A DNA stretch of 64,000 nt, from NCBI GenBank assembly GCA_963829725.1, contig CAWHJW010000005.1, positions 124,001 to 188,000 of the forward strand, given 5' to 3'. The notes under the pieces were generated by a model. It did not search any database. It was not told the origin of the DNA and saw nothing but the letters and a program-made list of their open reading frames with translations. The first letter of the stretch is position 1. Every line of letters begins with the position of its first letter. The DNA is from RYN-230 sp963829725 (GTDB taxonomy: Bacteria; Actinomycetota; Actinomycetes; Streptosporangiales; Streptosporangiaceae). A program made the position numbers and the translations under genes. This document shows, piece by piece, positions 9,236 through 17,639 of this stretch.

Positions 9236-9442
9236 CTAAGCCGGCAAGTCGAACTCCCCGTTCCGCACGCCGGCCAGGAATGCTGCCCATTCACGGTGGT
9301 TGAACACGTGCGGCGCCTTGCTGATGTCCTTCGAATCCCGGAGCGCGACCAGCCCGTCCGGCAGGTGCGCGATCTCCACGCATCCAGTGACACTGGATGC
9401 ACTGCTCTTGAACCACCGCGCGCTGGTAAAATCGGGGGTCAT
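9236..9442 (-). CDS. DUF397 small protein, second copy
   Basis: A 68-residue DUF397 protein starting MTPDFTSARWFKSSASS, with GCVEIAHL, VALRDSKD and FNHREWAAFL motifs. The ATG at 9442 follows GAAGGGA at proper spacing; the longer frame to 9472 lacks a good site. It lies 35 bp after the second XRE regulator and converges on the first DUF397 gene. Sequence is clearly related to, but distinct from, the neighbouring copy, so the two modules are paralogous rather than recent duplicates. Confidence 0.9.
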   Translation of the reverse strand: MTPDFTSARWFKSSASSVTGCVEIAHLPDGLVALRDSKDISKAPHVFNHREWAAFLAGVRNGEFDLPA

Positions 9443-9477
9443 TCGCAATTCCCTTCTTTGCCGGAAAAACACCCATA

Positions 9478-10332
9478 TCAGGCCAGATTTCCCGCAACTG
9501 CGCCAATGAATTCCACGGTATCAGCTGGGGAGGCGGCCGCTGCGCGGAGCAAGTCGAAAACCTCCGTGCAAGTCCGGACTTCGGAGTCCCTTTCCAGGTA
9601 CGCATGCCCAGCGACCCCTTCGGTGTAGACCACGTCCGGGTCACTGCGCTCCGGGAATTCCAGGATGCAGAACGGGCCGTTGAGCGCCGGATGCACGCCG
9701 CTGGCCAGCGGCAGGACCTGCAGTGTGACGTTTGGCCACTGGCCGGCCTCCAGCAGGTGAGCCAGCTGGCCCCGCATCACCGCGGGACCGCCGATCATCC
9801 GGGAGATCACCGGCTCGTTGAGGATGCACCACAGCCGCAGCGGATCCACCCGGGTCAGCACCTTCTGGCGCTCCATGCGCAGCTCCACGGCCCGGTCTAT
9901 GGCCCGCGGCTGCTGCCTGCGGCGCACGGCAGTCATGACGGTCCGGGCGTAGTCCTCGGTCTGCAGCAGGCCGTGCACGACCTGGTCCTCGAAGACACGC
10001 AACCCGGCCGCCTCGGCCTCCAGGCCGACATAGACGTCGAAGCCCGTCGGCAGGACGTCGTCATAGACGGCCCACCACCCCTTGCGGTGGCCTTCCCGCG
10101 CCATCTCCAGCAGCACCTGGCGCTGCCCGGGATCTTTCACCCCGTACATGTCGAACATCGTCGTCAGGTAAGCCGTCCGGGTCGGCGCCTTCCCAGTTTC
10201 GATGCGCGACAAGGTGGACGCGGCCAGCCCCAGTTTGTCCGCGGCTTCTTCGAGCTTGAAGGAATGCGCCTCGCGCAGTCGCCTTAACTCCGAGCCGAGC
10301 CGGCGTCTCCGGACCGTGGGACCGATCGACAT
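9478..10332 (-). CDS. XRE-family helix-turn-helix regulator with DUF5753 domain, second copy
   Basis: A 284-residue protein starting MSIGPTVRRRRLG. The helix-turn-helix covers residues of about 12-65 (LRRLREAHSFKLEEAA, STLSRIETGK). The DUF5753 part has GWWAVYDDVLPTGFDVYVG, VVHGLLQTEDYAR and LQVLPLASGVHPAL. It is followed by its DUF397 partner at 35-bp spacing. The region upstream (10333-10624) is shared with the divergent ATPase gene, so one regulator could control both. Confidence 0.9.
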   Translation of the reverse strand: MSIGPTVRRRRLGSELRRLREAHSFKLEEAADKLGLAASTLSRIETGKAPTRTAYLTTMFDMYGVKDPGQRQVLLEMAREGHRKGWWAVYDDVLPTGFDVYVGLEAEAAGLRVFEDQVVHGLLQTEDYARTVMTAVRRRQQPRAIDRAVELRMERQKVLTRVDPLRLWCILNEPVISRMIGGPAVMRGQLAHLLEAGQWPNVTLQVLPLASGVHPALNGPFCILEFPERSDPDVVYTEGVAGHAYLERDSEVRTCTEVFDLLRAAAASPADTVEFIGAVAGNLA

Positions 10333-10624
10333 GAGCGTCTCGCCTCCCTTGGCAGCCAGATCCCGCCGAAGCCCCCAGCGCGGAAGCGCGCAGGGACCGC
10401 ATGGCTGCGCTACATCAAGTAACGATACTGGAATTGCGAAGGTGATGAGATCTCATCTGAAATCCCGTCGCCCCGATTTGTGCTACGCACTTGCGTGGCG
10501 TGCACCCTCACTCCATGATGGTCCTGACGCCCCGTATCTGAATGACTACTAAGGATCATCCGATGGTGCGGGCAACAGCACTGCCCGCGCAACTGGGGGC
10601 GTCGGGGGGAAGGAGCACATCACC
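10333..10624. promoter_or_regulatory. Divergent promoter region between XRE regulator and ATPase
   Basis: The 292-bp spacer has locally lower GC than its neighbours (around 10420-10560, with catcaagtaacgatactgg and ctgaatgactactaagg), typical of promoter DNA. It must hold the promoters of both divergent genes. No clear -10/-35 pair or operator could be fixed by eye. Confidence 0.45.
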
Positions 10625-11104
10625 ATGGCAGCCACGACTCGCGCGGCCCCGTCGGCGCGCCATGCCAGTAGACACCGGGCGGAGCAGCAGGATGCGCCTG
10701 GTGCCAGGCCGCCGGCCCCGCCCCCCGACATCCTGGCCACGCTGCGGGTCGCCGGGCAGCGGCGTAACGTCGCGCAGGCTCGGGCGTTCGTGGCCGCGAG
10801 CCTCGGCAGTGGTCACCCGCGCCTGGACGAAGCCGTTTTACTGTGCTCTGAACTGGTCACGAACGCGGTCCTGCACACCGACTCGGGACGGCCCGGCGGC
10901 ACGATCACCGTCGTCCTGCTCAGCCTGGATAACGTTGTCCAGGTCAAGGTGACCGACGAAGGCTCGGCCAGCACCCCCGTGGTCAAGGACGACGGGCTCG
11001 CGCCAGAGGGGCGCGGGCTGTTCCTCGTCGAGCAGCTGGCCGACGGCTGGGGCTACACCCGTGACGAGCGGGCCACCACGGTCTGGTTCCGGCTCATCTG
11101 CTGA
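10625..11104 (+). CDS. RsbW/AbaA-like ATP-binding (HATPase_c) protein
   Basis: A 159-residue protein with a GHKL-type ATPase fold: N-box ELVTNAVLHT, G1-like VTDEGS and G2-like EGRGLFLVEQLADGWG. A Pro/Ala-rich N-terminal 35 residues precede it. The ATG follows GGAAGGAG. Such proteins are anti-sigma factor kinases or their relatives, and in Streptomyces they cluster with WhiJ-like XRE and DUF397 genes (abaA-type loci), as here. Whether it binds a sigma factor is not known. Confidence 0.85.
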   Translation: MAATTRAAPSARHASRHRAEQQDAPGARPPAPPPDILATLRVAGQRRNVAQARAFVAASLGSGHPRLDEAVLLCSELVTNAVLHTDSGRPGGTITVVLLSLDNVVQVKVTDEGSASTPVVKDDGLAPEGRGLFLVEQLADGWGYTRDERATTVWFRLIC

Positions 11105-11118
11105 CCCAACAGGCCACC

Positions 11119-11168
11119 GGCCGCCCTCCCCACGTGCGCAATTGCGCGGCCCCCGGGGGAGGGCGGCC
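11119..11168. terminator. Terminator-like hairpin after the ATPase gene
   Basis: ggccgccctcccc (11119-11131) pairs perfectly with ggggagggcggcc (11156-11168). The 24-nt loop itself contains the palindrome tgcgcaattgcgc. It lies 15 bp after the ATPase stop and before the convergent der gene. Confidence 0.7.
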
Positions 11169-11212
11169 AGCTTCTCGCCGTCCCCCGGGGCCGACGTGAT
11201 CAGTGCGGGCGC

Positions 11213-11312
11213 GGTCAGTGCCGATCCGGTCAGTGCCGATCCGGTCAGTGCCGATCCGGTCAGTGCCGATCCGGTCAGTGCCGATCCGGTCAGTGCCGAT
11301 CCGGTCAGTGCC
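11213..11312. repeat. 15-bp tandem repeat array abutting the der stop codon
   Basis: Six exact copies of ggtcagtgccgatcc (11213-11302) and a partial seventh. The stop codon of der (11305-11307 on the reverse strand) lies in the seventh copy. Because the unit is 15 bp, every copy carries the same TGA in the der frame. Confidence 0.95.
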
Positions 11313-12759
11313 GGGCGCGCTGCGGCCGGCCCGTCCGCCGCTCCCGCAGCCGCAGGGACACCCGGAGCGGGGTGCCTTCGAAGCCGAACTCCTCGCGGAG
11401 CCTGCGCTCGATGAAGCGGCGGTACCCCGCCTCCAGGAACCCGGTGGTGAACAGCACGATGTGCGGGGGTCTGGTGCCGGCCTGGGTGGCGAAGAGGATC
11501 TTCGGCTGCCGTCCGCCGCGGGCCGGCGGCGGGGTAGCCGCGATCACCTCGTTGAGCCAGGCGTTCAGGCGGCCAGTGGGCACCCTGGTGTCCCAGCTTT
11601 CCAGGGCCTGCTCGATGGCGGGCACCAGCCGCTCCACGTGCCGCCCGGTCTGCGCGGAGATGTTCACCCGCGGCGCCCAGCGCGCGGTATGCAACTGCCG
11701 GTCGATCTCCCGGTCGAGCTGTTCCCGCCGGTCGGAATCCACCAGGTCCCACTTGTTGTAGGCGATGACCAGGGCCCGGCCCGCCTCGATGACCATGGAC
11801 ACGATCCGCAGGTCCTGCTCGGTGAGGGGCTCACTGGCGTCCACCAGGACGACCGCCACCTCCGCCCGCTCCAGGGCACCGGCGGTCCGCAGCGCGGCGT
11901 AGAAGTCGGCACCCTGGCTCTGGCTGGCCCGCCGCCGGATCCCGGCGGTGTCCACGAACCGCCAGGTGGTCCCGCCCAGCTCGATGAGCTCGTCCACCGG
12001 GTCCCGGGTGGTGCCGGCCACGTCGTCCACCAGCACCCGGGTCTCCCCGGCCAGCTTGTTGAGCAGGCTGGACTTGCCCACGTTGGGGCGGCCGATGAGC
12101 GCGATCCGCCGTGGGCCGCCTTCGGCGCCGATGATCTCGCGCGGGGCCGGCGGCAGGGCGTTCAGCACCGCATCGAGCAAGTCGCCGCTGCCCCGGCCGT
12201 GCAGGGCGCTGACGGGGACCGGCTCGCCCAGGCCCAGGGACCACAGGGCGGCCGCGGCTGACTCGCCGGGGGTATCGTCCACCTTGTTCGCCGCGAGGAC
12301 CACCGGCTTCCCGGACCGGCGCAGCACGGCGGCGACGGCGGCGTCTGCATCGGTGATCCCGACCACAGCGTCCACCACGAACAGCACCGCGTCTGCGGCC
12401 TGGACCGCGACCTGGGCCTGGGCCGTTACCTGCTCGGCCAGCGCCCGGCTGGCCTGCCCGGCCTCGGCCCCGGGGTAGGGCTCCCAGCCGCCGGTGTCCA
12501 CGACGGTGAAGGCCCGTCCCCGCCACGTCGCGTCGTAGGCCACCCGGTCCCTGGTCACCCCGGGGACGTCTTGGACCACCGCCTGCCGGCTGCCCAAGAT
12601 CCGGTTGACCAGGGTCGATTTCCCGACGTTCGGCCGGCCGACCACGGCCACGACCGGGACCCGCTCCTCGGTCCCGCCCTCCCCCGGCTCCCCGGCCAGG
12701 GCCAGGGCGTCGCCGTTCCCGTCATGACGGCCGTCCCTGCCGTGATCCAGCCCGGTCAT
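11305..12759 (-). CDS. der: Ribosome-assembly GTPase Der (EngA)
   Basis: A 484-residue protein with two tandem GTPase domains, acting in 50S subunit assembly. Domain 1: GRPNVGKST, DVPGVTRDR, DTGG and NKVD. Domain 2: GRPNVGKSS, AGTTRDP, DTAG and NKWD. The C-terminal KH-like domain follows (LNEVIAATPPP, RPPHIVLF, RRLREEFGFEGTPLR). The ATG at 12759 overlaps the cmk stop as ATGA; the GTG nine bases upstream is less likely. Length is normal for actinobacterial Der. Its 3' end runs into the 15-bp repeat array. Confidence 0.97.
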   Translation of the reverse strand: MTGLDHGRDGRHDGNGDALALAGEPGEGGTEERVPVVAVVGRPNVGKSTLVNRILGSRQAVVQDVPGVTRDRVAYDATWRGRAFTVVDTGGWEPYPGAEAGQASRALAEQVTAQAQVAVQAADAVLFVVDAVVGITDADAAVAAVLRRSGKPVVLAANKVDDTPGESAAAALWSLGLGEPVPVSALHGRGSGDLLDAVLNALPPAPREIIGAEGGPRRIALIGRPNVGKSSLLNKLAGETRVLVDDVAGTTRDPVDELIELGGTTWRFVDTAGIRRRASQSQGADFYAALRTAGALERAEVAVVLVDASEPLTEQDLRIVSMVIEAGRALVIAYNKWDLVDSDRREQLDREIDRQLHTARWAPRVNISAQTGRHVERLVPAIEQALESWDTRVPTGRLNAWLNEVIAATPPPARGGRQPKILFATQAGTRPPHIVLFTTGFLEAGYRRFIERRLREEFGFEGTPLRVSLRLRERRTGRPQRARH

Positions 12760-13445
12760 CGTGACCACGCCGCGGGCGCCTGCTGGCCGGCCAGGGCCAC
12801 GATGGCGCTGATCACCTTGTTCAGGTCCAGCGCGGTCGAGTCGATCTGCACCGCGTCGCGCGCCATCGCGGTCTGCGGTGAGTCCGCGCGGTCCCGGCGC
12901 TGCTGCTCGGTCAACGTCATGTCCGGGGTGGCACCCGGGTCGCTGGCCAGGTCAGCGCTGCGCCGCCGGGCGCGGGTGACCTCGCTGGCGGTGAGGAAGA
13001 CCTTGACTGGGGCCTGCGGCGCGACGACCGTGCCGATGTCACGGCCCTCAGCAACGATCCCGGACCCGGCCGCGCAGGCGTGGGCGATGATCTCCTGCTG
13101 CATGGCGACCAGGTGGCCGCGCACGGCCGGCACCGAGGCAACCGCGCTGACAGCATTGGACACCTCGCGGGTCCGGATCGGCCCGGTCACGTCGGTGCCA
13201 TCCACCGTGATCGAGGGGTGCGCGGGGTCGGTGGCCACCTCGATCGCCGGCTGCCGGGCGTGCTCGGCGACCGCCTCCGCGCTGGTGACCGGGATGCCAT
13301 GGTCCAGCATCCACCAGGTCAGGGCCCGGTACATGGCCCCGGTGTCCAGATAGCGCAGCCCGAGGGCACGGGCCACGCCGCGGGCGGCACTGGACTTGCC
13401 AGAGCCCGCAGGGCCATCCACGGCGATGATGAGGCAGTCGTTCAC
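12756..13445 (-). CDS. cmk: Cytidylate kinase
   Basis: A 229-residue kinase that phosphorylates CMP/dCMP with ATP. The P-loop GPAGSGKSS is at residues of about 11-19, followed by LGLRYLDTGAMYRALTWW, the NMP-binding region, and VAEGRDIGTVV. It begins with GTG and is translationally coupled to der downstream (ATGA). It follows tyrA by 10 bp. The cmk-der pairing is standard in actinobacteria. Confidence 0.97.
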   Translation of the reverse strand: MNDCLIIAVDGPAGSGKSSAARGVARALGLRYLDTGAMYRALTWWMLDHGIPVTSAEAVAEHARQPAIEVATDPAHPSITVDGTDVTGPIRTREVSNAVSAVASVPAVRGHLVAMQQEIIAHACAAGSGIVAEGRDIGTVVAPQAPVKVFLTASEVTRARRRSADLASDPGATPDMTLTEQQRRDRADSPQTAMARDAVQIDSTALDLNKVISAIVALAGQQAPAAWSR

Positions 13446-13455
13446 GAGGGCGATG

Positions 13456-14604
13456 CTACCGGCGGACTGGCCATCCGCTGGCCGCGAGCGCCTCGGTCAG
13501 CGGTGCGACGGCATCGGGCCGGACGGTCAGCTCGGCCACTCCGACCGGCAGCCCGGGCGAATGCTCGATGCCGATGTCCTCGATGTTGACGCCGGCCTCC
13601 CCCGCCGCCTGGAACAACCGGGCCAGTTCACCGGGCTGGTCAGGGAGCACGACCTGGACGATGCTGTCGGCACGCGCCGGGCCGCCCCGCTTGCCGGGCA
13701 GCCGGGCGACCCCGGCCGAGCCGTGGTCGAGCAGCGCGGCGAGCACCTTGAGCTCGGGAGCCGGCTCCGGGCCCAGCTCGTCCGGTGCCCTGGCCCCGGG
13801 AAGCGACCGGGCCACCTCGCCGAGCGACTCGGCGGCGGCGGCCAGGTCCGCGGCGACCGCCGCGAGCACCCGGGCGACCGGCGCCGCATTGGCGGCCAGG
13901 ATCTGGGCCCACAGGCCGCTGTCACCGGCCGCAATCCGGGTCACGTCGCGCAGGCCCTGGCCGGCCAGGGCCAGGGCGCCACCGGGCGCCTCAGCCAGGC
14001 GGGCGGCCATGGCCGCCGAGACCACGTGCGGCGCGTGCGAGACCAGCGCGACCCAGGCGTCGTGCTCGGCGGCGCTGGCCCGGACTGGCTCCGCCCCGCA
14101 GGCCCGGGCCAGCGCCCCGGCCGCGGTCAGGCCCGCCTCCGGGATGCCGGGCCCGGCGCAGAGCACCCAGGGGCGGCCCAGGAAGAGCTCGGCGCGTGCC
14201 GCGGCCGGGCCGGAGCGCTCCCGGCCGGACAGCGGGTGCCCCGGCACGAACGTCGTGAGGTCGCAGCCCCGCGCCCGGGCCTGGGCCAGTGGCAGGCTCT
14301 TCACGCTGGCCACGTCGGTGTACCAGCGGGCCAGCCCGCGGCCCTGCGCGCTGGCCAGGGTGTCGGCCACCGCGGCCGGCGGCACGGCCAGCACGGCGAT
14401 GTCAGCGGGGCCGCCCGGGACCCCGCCGTCGGGCAGCACCTGGCCGGCCCCGATGTCCGCGGCGAGCCGGGCGGCGGCCGGGTCAGCGTCGGCCAGCCAC
14501 ACGGCCGTCCCGCGAGCCCGCAGCGCCAGCGCGATCGAGGTGCCGATCAGGCCGGTCCCGATGATGACGGTGCGGGCCGGGAAACCGCCCGCCGGGCCGT
14601 TCAC
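13456..14604 (-). CDS. tyrA: Prephenate dehydrogenase with C-terminal ACT-like domain
   Basis: A 382-residue NAD(P)-dependent enzyme of tyrosine synthesis. The Rossmann motif is IIGTGLIGTSIALALRARG, then VPGHPLSGRERSG, the conserved substrate-binding region, and HAPHVVSAAMA. The last 75 residues (VVLPDQPGELARLFQAAGE, then VNIEDIGIEH) form an ACT-like regulatory domain, suggesting feedback control by an amino acid. The GTG start at 14604 overlaps the aroH stop (GTGA). The longer open frame upstream has no similarity. Confidence 0.95.
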   Translation of the reverse strand: MNGPAGGFPARTVIIGTGLIGTSIALALRARGTAVWLADADPAAARLAADIGAGQVLPDGGVPGGPADIAVLAVPPAAVADTLASAQGRGLARWYTDVASVKSLPLAQARARGCDLTTFVPGHPLSGRERSGPAAARAELFLGRPWVLCAGPGIPEAGLTAAGALARACGAEPVRASAAEHDAWVALVSHAPHVVSAAMAARLAEAPGGALALAGQGLRDVTRIAAGDSGLWAQILAANAAPVARVLAAVAADLAAAAESLGEVARSLPGARAPDELGPEPAPELKVLAALLDHGSAGVARLPGKRGGPARADSIVQVVLPDQPGELARLFQAAGEAGVNIEDIGIEHSPGLPVGVAELTVRPDAVAPLTEALAASGWPVRR

Positions 14605-14963
14605 TGCGCAATGTCCAGCCGCAGGGCGGCGGCGCCGCGCAGGTACACGTGCTGCAGCTCGGCCCGGGTCATGCTGGTCTCCAGGTGCATCAGCAGCCGC
14701 ACCACCCGGGGCATGGCGTGCGGGACGGCAATCTCGGCAGCGCACAGCAGCGGCACATCCTGGAAGCCGATCTTGCGGGCGGCCAGGGCCGGGAACTCAG
14801 CATCGAGGTCGGGGGTCGCGGTGAAGAGCACGCTGATCACGTCGTCGGTGACGACAATGTTCCGGGCCATCACCTCGGTGACGAGTTCCGTCGTGCCCTC
14901 GAGGATCGCCTGGCGCTCGTTCGCGTCCACCTGAACCGCGCCACGGATCGCCCTGACCGCCAC
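14601..14963 (-). CDS. aroH: Chorismate mutase, AroH class
   Basis: A 120-residue monofunctional chorismate mutase of the Bacillus-type trimeric barrel, not the helical AroQ class. It begins MAVRAIRGAVQVDANE, with the catalytic Arg7, and has CAAEIAVPHAMPRVVRLLMH (Glu and Arg of the active site) and HVYLRGAAALR. The GTG start follows AAGGAG at good spacing. Its product prephenate is the substrate of the overlapping tyrA, so the pair makes a short tyrosine branch. Confidence 0.95.
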   Translation of the reverse strand: MAVRAIRGAVQVDANERQAILEGTTELVTEVMARNIVVTDDVISVLFTATPDLDAEFPALAARKIGFQDVPLLCAAEIAVPHAMPRVVRLLMHLETSMTRAELQHVYLRGAAALRLDIAQ

Positions 14964-15036
14964 CAGCCTGCTCCTTTACGCCGAACCCGGCCGCCAGGCC
15001 CGGGGACTGCCTCGCCCGCCAGTCTTGATCCCAAGG

Positions 15037-15816
15037 TTACAGACCCACCGCGGCGTACAGCTCACCGATCTCCCGGGTGGTCAGCGGGCGGGTCGTGCCC
15101 GGCCGCAGCACGCCGAGCGCCACCGGGCCGACGTTCGTGCGGACCAGGCGGCTGACCGGGTGGCCGGCCTCGGCCAGCATCCGGCGCACGATGTGCTTCC
15201 GGCCCTCATGCAGGGTGATCTCCACCAGAGCGCGGTCACCCGCTCGCTCGACCACGCGGAACTTATCGGCGCTGGCCACGCCATCGTCCAGCTCCACGCC
15301 GGACATCAGGCGGCGCGCGACATCCCGGGCCACCGGCCCGGGCACGTCGGCCAGGTAGGTCTTCAGCACGCCGAAGCGGGGATGGGTCAGCCGGTGGGCC
15401 AGCTCGCCGTCGTTCATCAGCAGCATGAGGCCCTCGGTGTCGTAGTCCAGGCGCCCCACGTGGTAGAGCCGCGCGCCCTGCTCGCCGAGGAAATCCGCGA
15501 TGGTGGGCCGGCCCCGGTCATCCGACATCGTGGTGAGGACCCCGGCCGGCTTGTTCAGCGCCAGGTAGACGAGGTCCTGCCGGGACGGGATCCGCATCCC
15601 GTCCACCCGGATGACCTGGTGCTCCGGATCGACCCGGGCCCCGAACCGGCGGACGGTCTCGCCGTCGACCTCGACGCGGCCGGCCCCGATCAGCTCCTCG
15701 CAATGCCGCCGGCTGCCCACTCCCGCCGCGGCCAGCACCTTCTGCAGCCGGACTCCGCCCGGGACGTCGGTCAGGGTGTCCCGCTCCTCCAGGTCGTCAG
15801 GACCGCTGGCGCTCAT
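15037..15816 (-). CDS. rluB: Pseudouridine synthase, RluB/RsuA family
   Basis: About 259 residues. An N-terminal S4 RNA-binding domain (VRLQKVLAAAGVGSRRHCEE) is followed by the catalytic domain with GRLDYDTEGLML, whose Asp is the nucleophile. The KTYLADVPG and EGRKHIVRRML motifs support the 23S rRNA-type RsuA/RluB family. The ATG at 15816 is 10 bases after GGAGG; the ATG at 15825 abuts that site and is less suitable. It overlaps the end of scpB, as is common in bacteria. Confidence 0.95.
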   Translation of the reverse strand: MSASGPDDLEERDTLTDVPGGVRLQKVLAAAGVGSRRHCEELIGAGRVEVDGETVRRFGARVDPEHQVIRVDGMRIPSRQDLVYLALNKPAGVLTTMSDDRGRPTIADFLGEQGARLYHVGRLDYDTEGLMLLMNDGELAHRLTHPRFGVLKTYLADVPGPVARDVARRLMSGVELDDGVASADKFRVVERAGDRALVEITLHEGRKHIVRRMLAEAGHPVSRLVRTNVGPVALGVLRPGTTRPLTTREIGELYAAVGL

Positions 15817-16468
15817 CGACGGCATCCTCCACGTCCTCGACGTGCTCGGGCAGGAACGGCGCGAGTTCCGGCAGCTCGTCCAGGCCGGCCAGGCCGAGGC
15901 GCTCCAGGAAGTACCCGGTTGTGCGGTAGAGGATAGCCCCGCTTTCGGTGTCGGTGCCCGCCTCCTCCACGAGCCCGCGCAGCGTGAGGGTGCGCAGCAC
16001 GCTGTCGCAGTTCACGCCGCGCACGGCGGACACCCGCGCCCGGCTCACGGGCTGCCGGTAGGCGACCACCGCGAGCGTCTCCAGGGCGGCCTGGGTGAGG
16101 CGCACCTCCTGGCCGTCCCGGACGAAGCGCTCGACCACCGGAGCGCAGTCCGCCCGGGTGTAGAACCGCCAGCCCCCGGCCACCTCGCGCAGGTCGAAGC
16201 CGCGCTGCTCGGTGTCGTAGGAGGCCGCGAGGTCACGGAGCGCCGCGGTGATCTCGTCCCGGGGACGTTCCAGCACCTGGGCAATGACGATCTCGGGGAC
16301 CGGCTCGTCCACGACCAGCAGGATCGCCTCCAGGCAGGCCCGGAGTCCGGGACTGTCGGCCGGCCCCGGCTCACCCGCTTCCGGGCCCGCTGGCGGCCGG
16401 GCACCACCGTCCGGCGCCGGGCCCGCTGGCCGCTCGTCGTCCGGCGCCAGGCCAGGCACGTCACTCAT
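15797..16468 (-). CDS. scpB: Segregation and condensation protein B
   Basis: A 223-residue protein with two winged-helix domains, forming with ScpA and SMC the condensin complex that compacts the chromosome. Motifs: LEAILLVVDEPV at the start of the first domain, then QAALETLAVVAYRQPVSRARV and RGLVEEAGTDTESG. The first 50 residues are a disordered Pro/Gly-rich lead. The ATG at 16468 follows GGGGAAGGAAA; it overlaps the scpA stop. An in-frame start at 16513 is possible. Confidence 0.95.
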   Translation of the reverse strand: MSDVPGLAPDDERPAGPAPDGGARPPAGPEAGEPGPADSPGLRACLEAILLVVDEPVPEIVIAQVLERPRDEITAALRDLAASYDTEQRGFDLREVAGGWRFYTRADCAPVVERFVRDGQEVRLTQAALETLAVVAYRQPVSRARVSAVRGVNCDSVLRTLTLRGLVEEAGTDTESGAILYRTTGYFLERLGLAGLDELPELAPFLPEHVEDVEDAVDERQRS

Positions 16469-17336
16469 GCTCACGGTTTCCTTCCCCGGTCCCGTTTCGG
16501 TCCCCGGCTCCATCCCCGGCCGGATCGGCCCCGGCCTGCGTGGCCTGCTCCCCCGCGACCCAGGTCACGTACAGCTCACCCAGCGGGGCCACCTGGTCGA
16601 ACGACACGCTGCCTTCCCGGTACAGCTCCAGCAGGGCCAGGAACCGGGCGACGATCTCGTAGGTGCCCGAGCAGTCGGCCGAGAGCCTGCGGAACGTCGC
16701 CCGGCCGACCTGGCTCAGCTGCCGGGCCAGGATGGCCGCCTGCTCCCGGACCGTGGTCTGCGGGGCGTGCAGATGGTCCGTGCTGACCACCGGCACCGGG
16801 CGCGGGGCCAGCGCACGCGCCGCGATCGCTGCGAACTCGGCCGGCCCCAGCCCGAGCAGCACCTCCGGGAGCAATTCGGCGAACTCCGGCTCCATCGGCA
16901 CCCGGCGGGCGAACCGGCGGCCCTGCACCGACATCCGGCCGGCGAACTCCGCCGCGACCTCCTTGTAGGCCCGGTACTGCAGCAGCCGGGCGAACAGCAG
17001 GTCCCGTGCCTCCAGCAGGGCAAGGTCTTCCTCATCCTCGACCTCGCCGCTGGGCAGCAGCCGGGCCGCCTTCAGATCCAGCAGCGTGGCGGCAACCAGC
17101 AGGAAATAGCTCGCCTGGTCCAGGTCCCAGCCGTCGGCCAGGGCCCGGATGTAGGCGATGAACTCGTCGGTCACCTGGGACAGCGCGACCTCGGTGATGT
17201 CCAGCTTGTGCTTGGAGATCAGGCCGAGTAGCAGGTCGAACGGCCCCTCGAACACGTCGAGGTGCACCTCGAACCCGGCATGCCCGCTGCCCGGCGTGGC
17301 CTCGCCGCCAGGCTCAGCCGTCACCGCGCCCATCAT
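16461..17336 (-). CDS. scpA: Segregation and condensation protein A (kleisin)
   Basis: A 291-residue kleisin that bridges SMC heads with ScpB. The conserved N-terminus is FEVHLDVFEGPFDLLLGLI, followed by KLDITEVALSQVTDEF. The C-terminal winged helix (TFRRLSADCSGTYEIVARF, LALLELYREGSVSFDQ) is intact, with a short polar tail. It lies 15 bp after the small RHH-like gene in a parA-scpA-scpB-rluB run. ATG ATG occur in tandem at 17336 and 17333. Confidence 0.95.
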   Translation of the reverse strand: MMGAVTAEPGGEATPGSGHAGFEVHLDVFEGPFDLLLGLISKHKLDITEVALSQVTDEFIAYIRALADGWDLDQASYFLLVAATLLDLKAARLLPSGEVEDEEDLALLEARDLLFARLLQYRAYKEVAAEFAGRMSVQGRRFARRVPMEPEFAELLPEVLLGLGPAEFAAIAARALAPRPVPVVSTDHLHAPQTTVREQAAILARQLSQVGRATFRRLSADCSGTYEIVARFLALLELYREGSVSFDQVAPLGELYVTWVAGEQATQAGADPAGDGAGDRNGTGEGNREHE

Positions 17337-17351
17337 CGCGTACCCGCCGCC

Positions 17352-17639
17352 TCATCTCGTGTCCCGCAACCGTCCTGCCAGCAGGCTCGACTCGCCCGCC
17401 GCATCCAGGTCAGCGAGCAGCACGGCGAGGGCCTCCCGGACCAGCCTGCCACGGTCCACCGTAATGCCGTACGCGCGCAGGGCCAGCCGTGCGCGCTCCA
17501 GATCCAGCATCTCGGCCGACGACAGGTAGACGGTGATCTTCTGGGGATGGGCCTCACGGCCAGTGGCCTGACGGCCGTCTCCGGGAGACGGGCTCGGGGC
17601 GGCCGCCCGGAGCAGCTCGGCGACGCCCGGCAAGCTCAC
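17352..17639 (-). CDS. Small protein between parA and scpA, possible ribbon-helix-helix
   Basis: About 95 residues. The core (KITVYLSSAEMLDLERARL, then RGRLVREALAVLLADL) is a beta strand followed by two helices, as in ribbon-helix-helix DNA-binding proteins, so it may be a ParB-like or CopG-like partner of ParA. The GTG at 17639 overlaps the parA stop (GTGA); an alternative GTG at 17678 would overlap further. A gene at this place is common in actinobacteria. Function is inferred. Confidence 0.75.
   Translation of the reverse strand: MSLPGVAELLRAAAPSPSPGDGRQATGREAHPQKITVYLSSAEMLDLERARLALRAYGITVDRGRLVREALAVLLADLDAAGESSLLAGRLRDTR

Noticed and set aside
11213..11312. CRISPR array
   Set aside because: 15-bp units without spacers.
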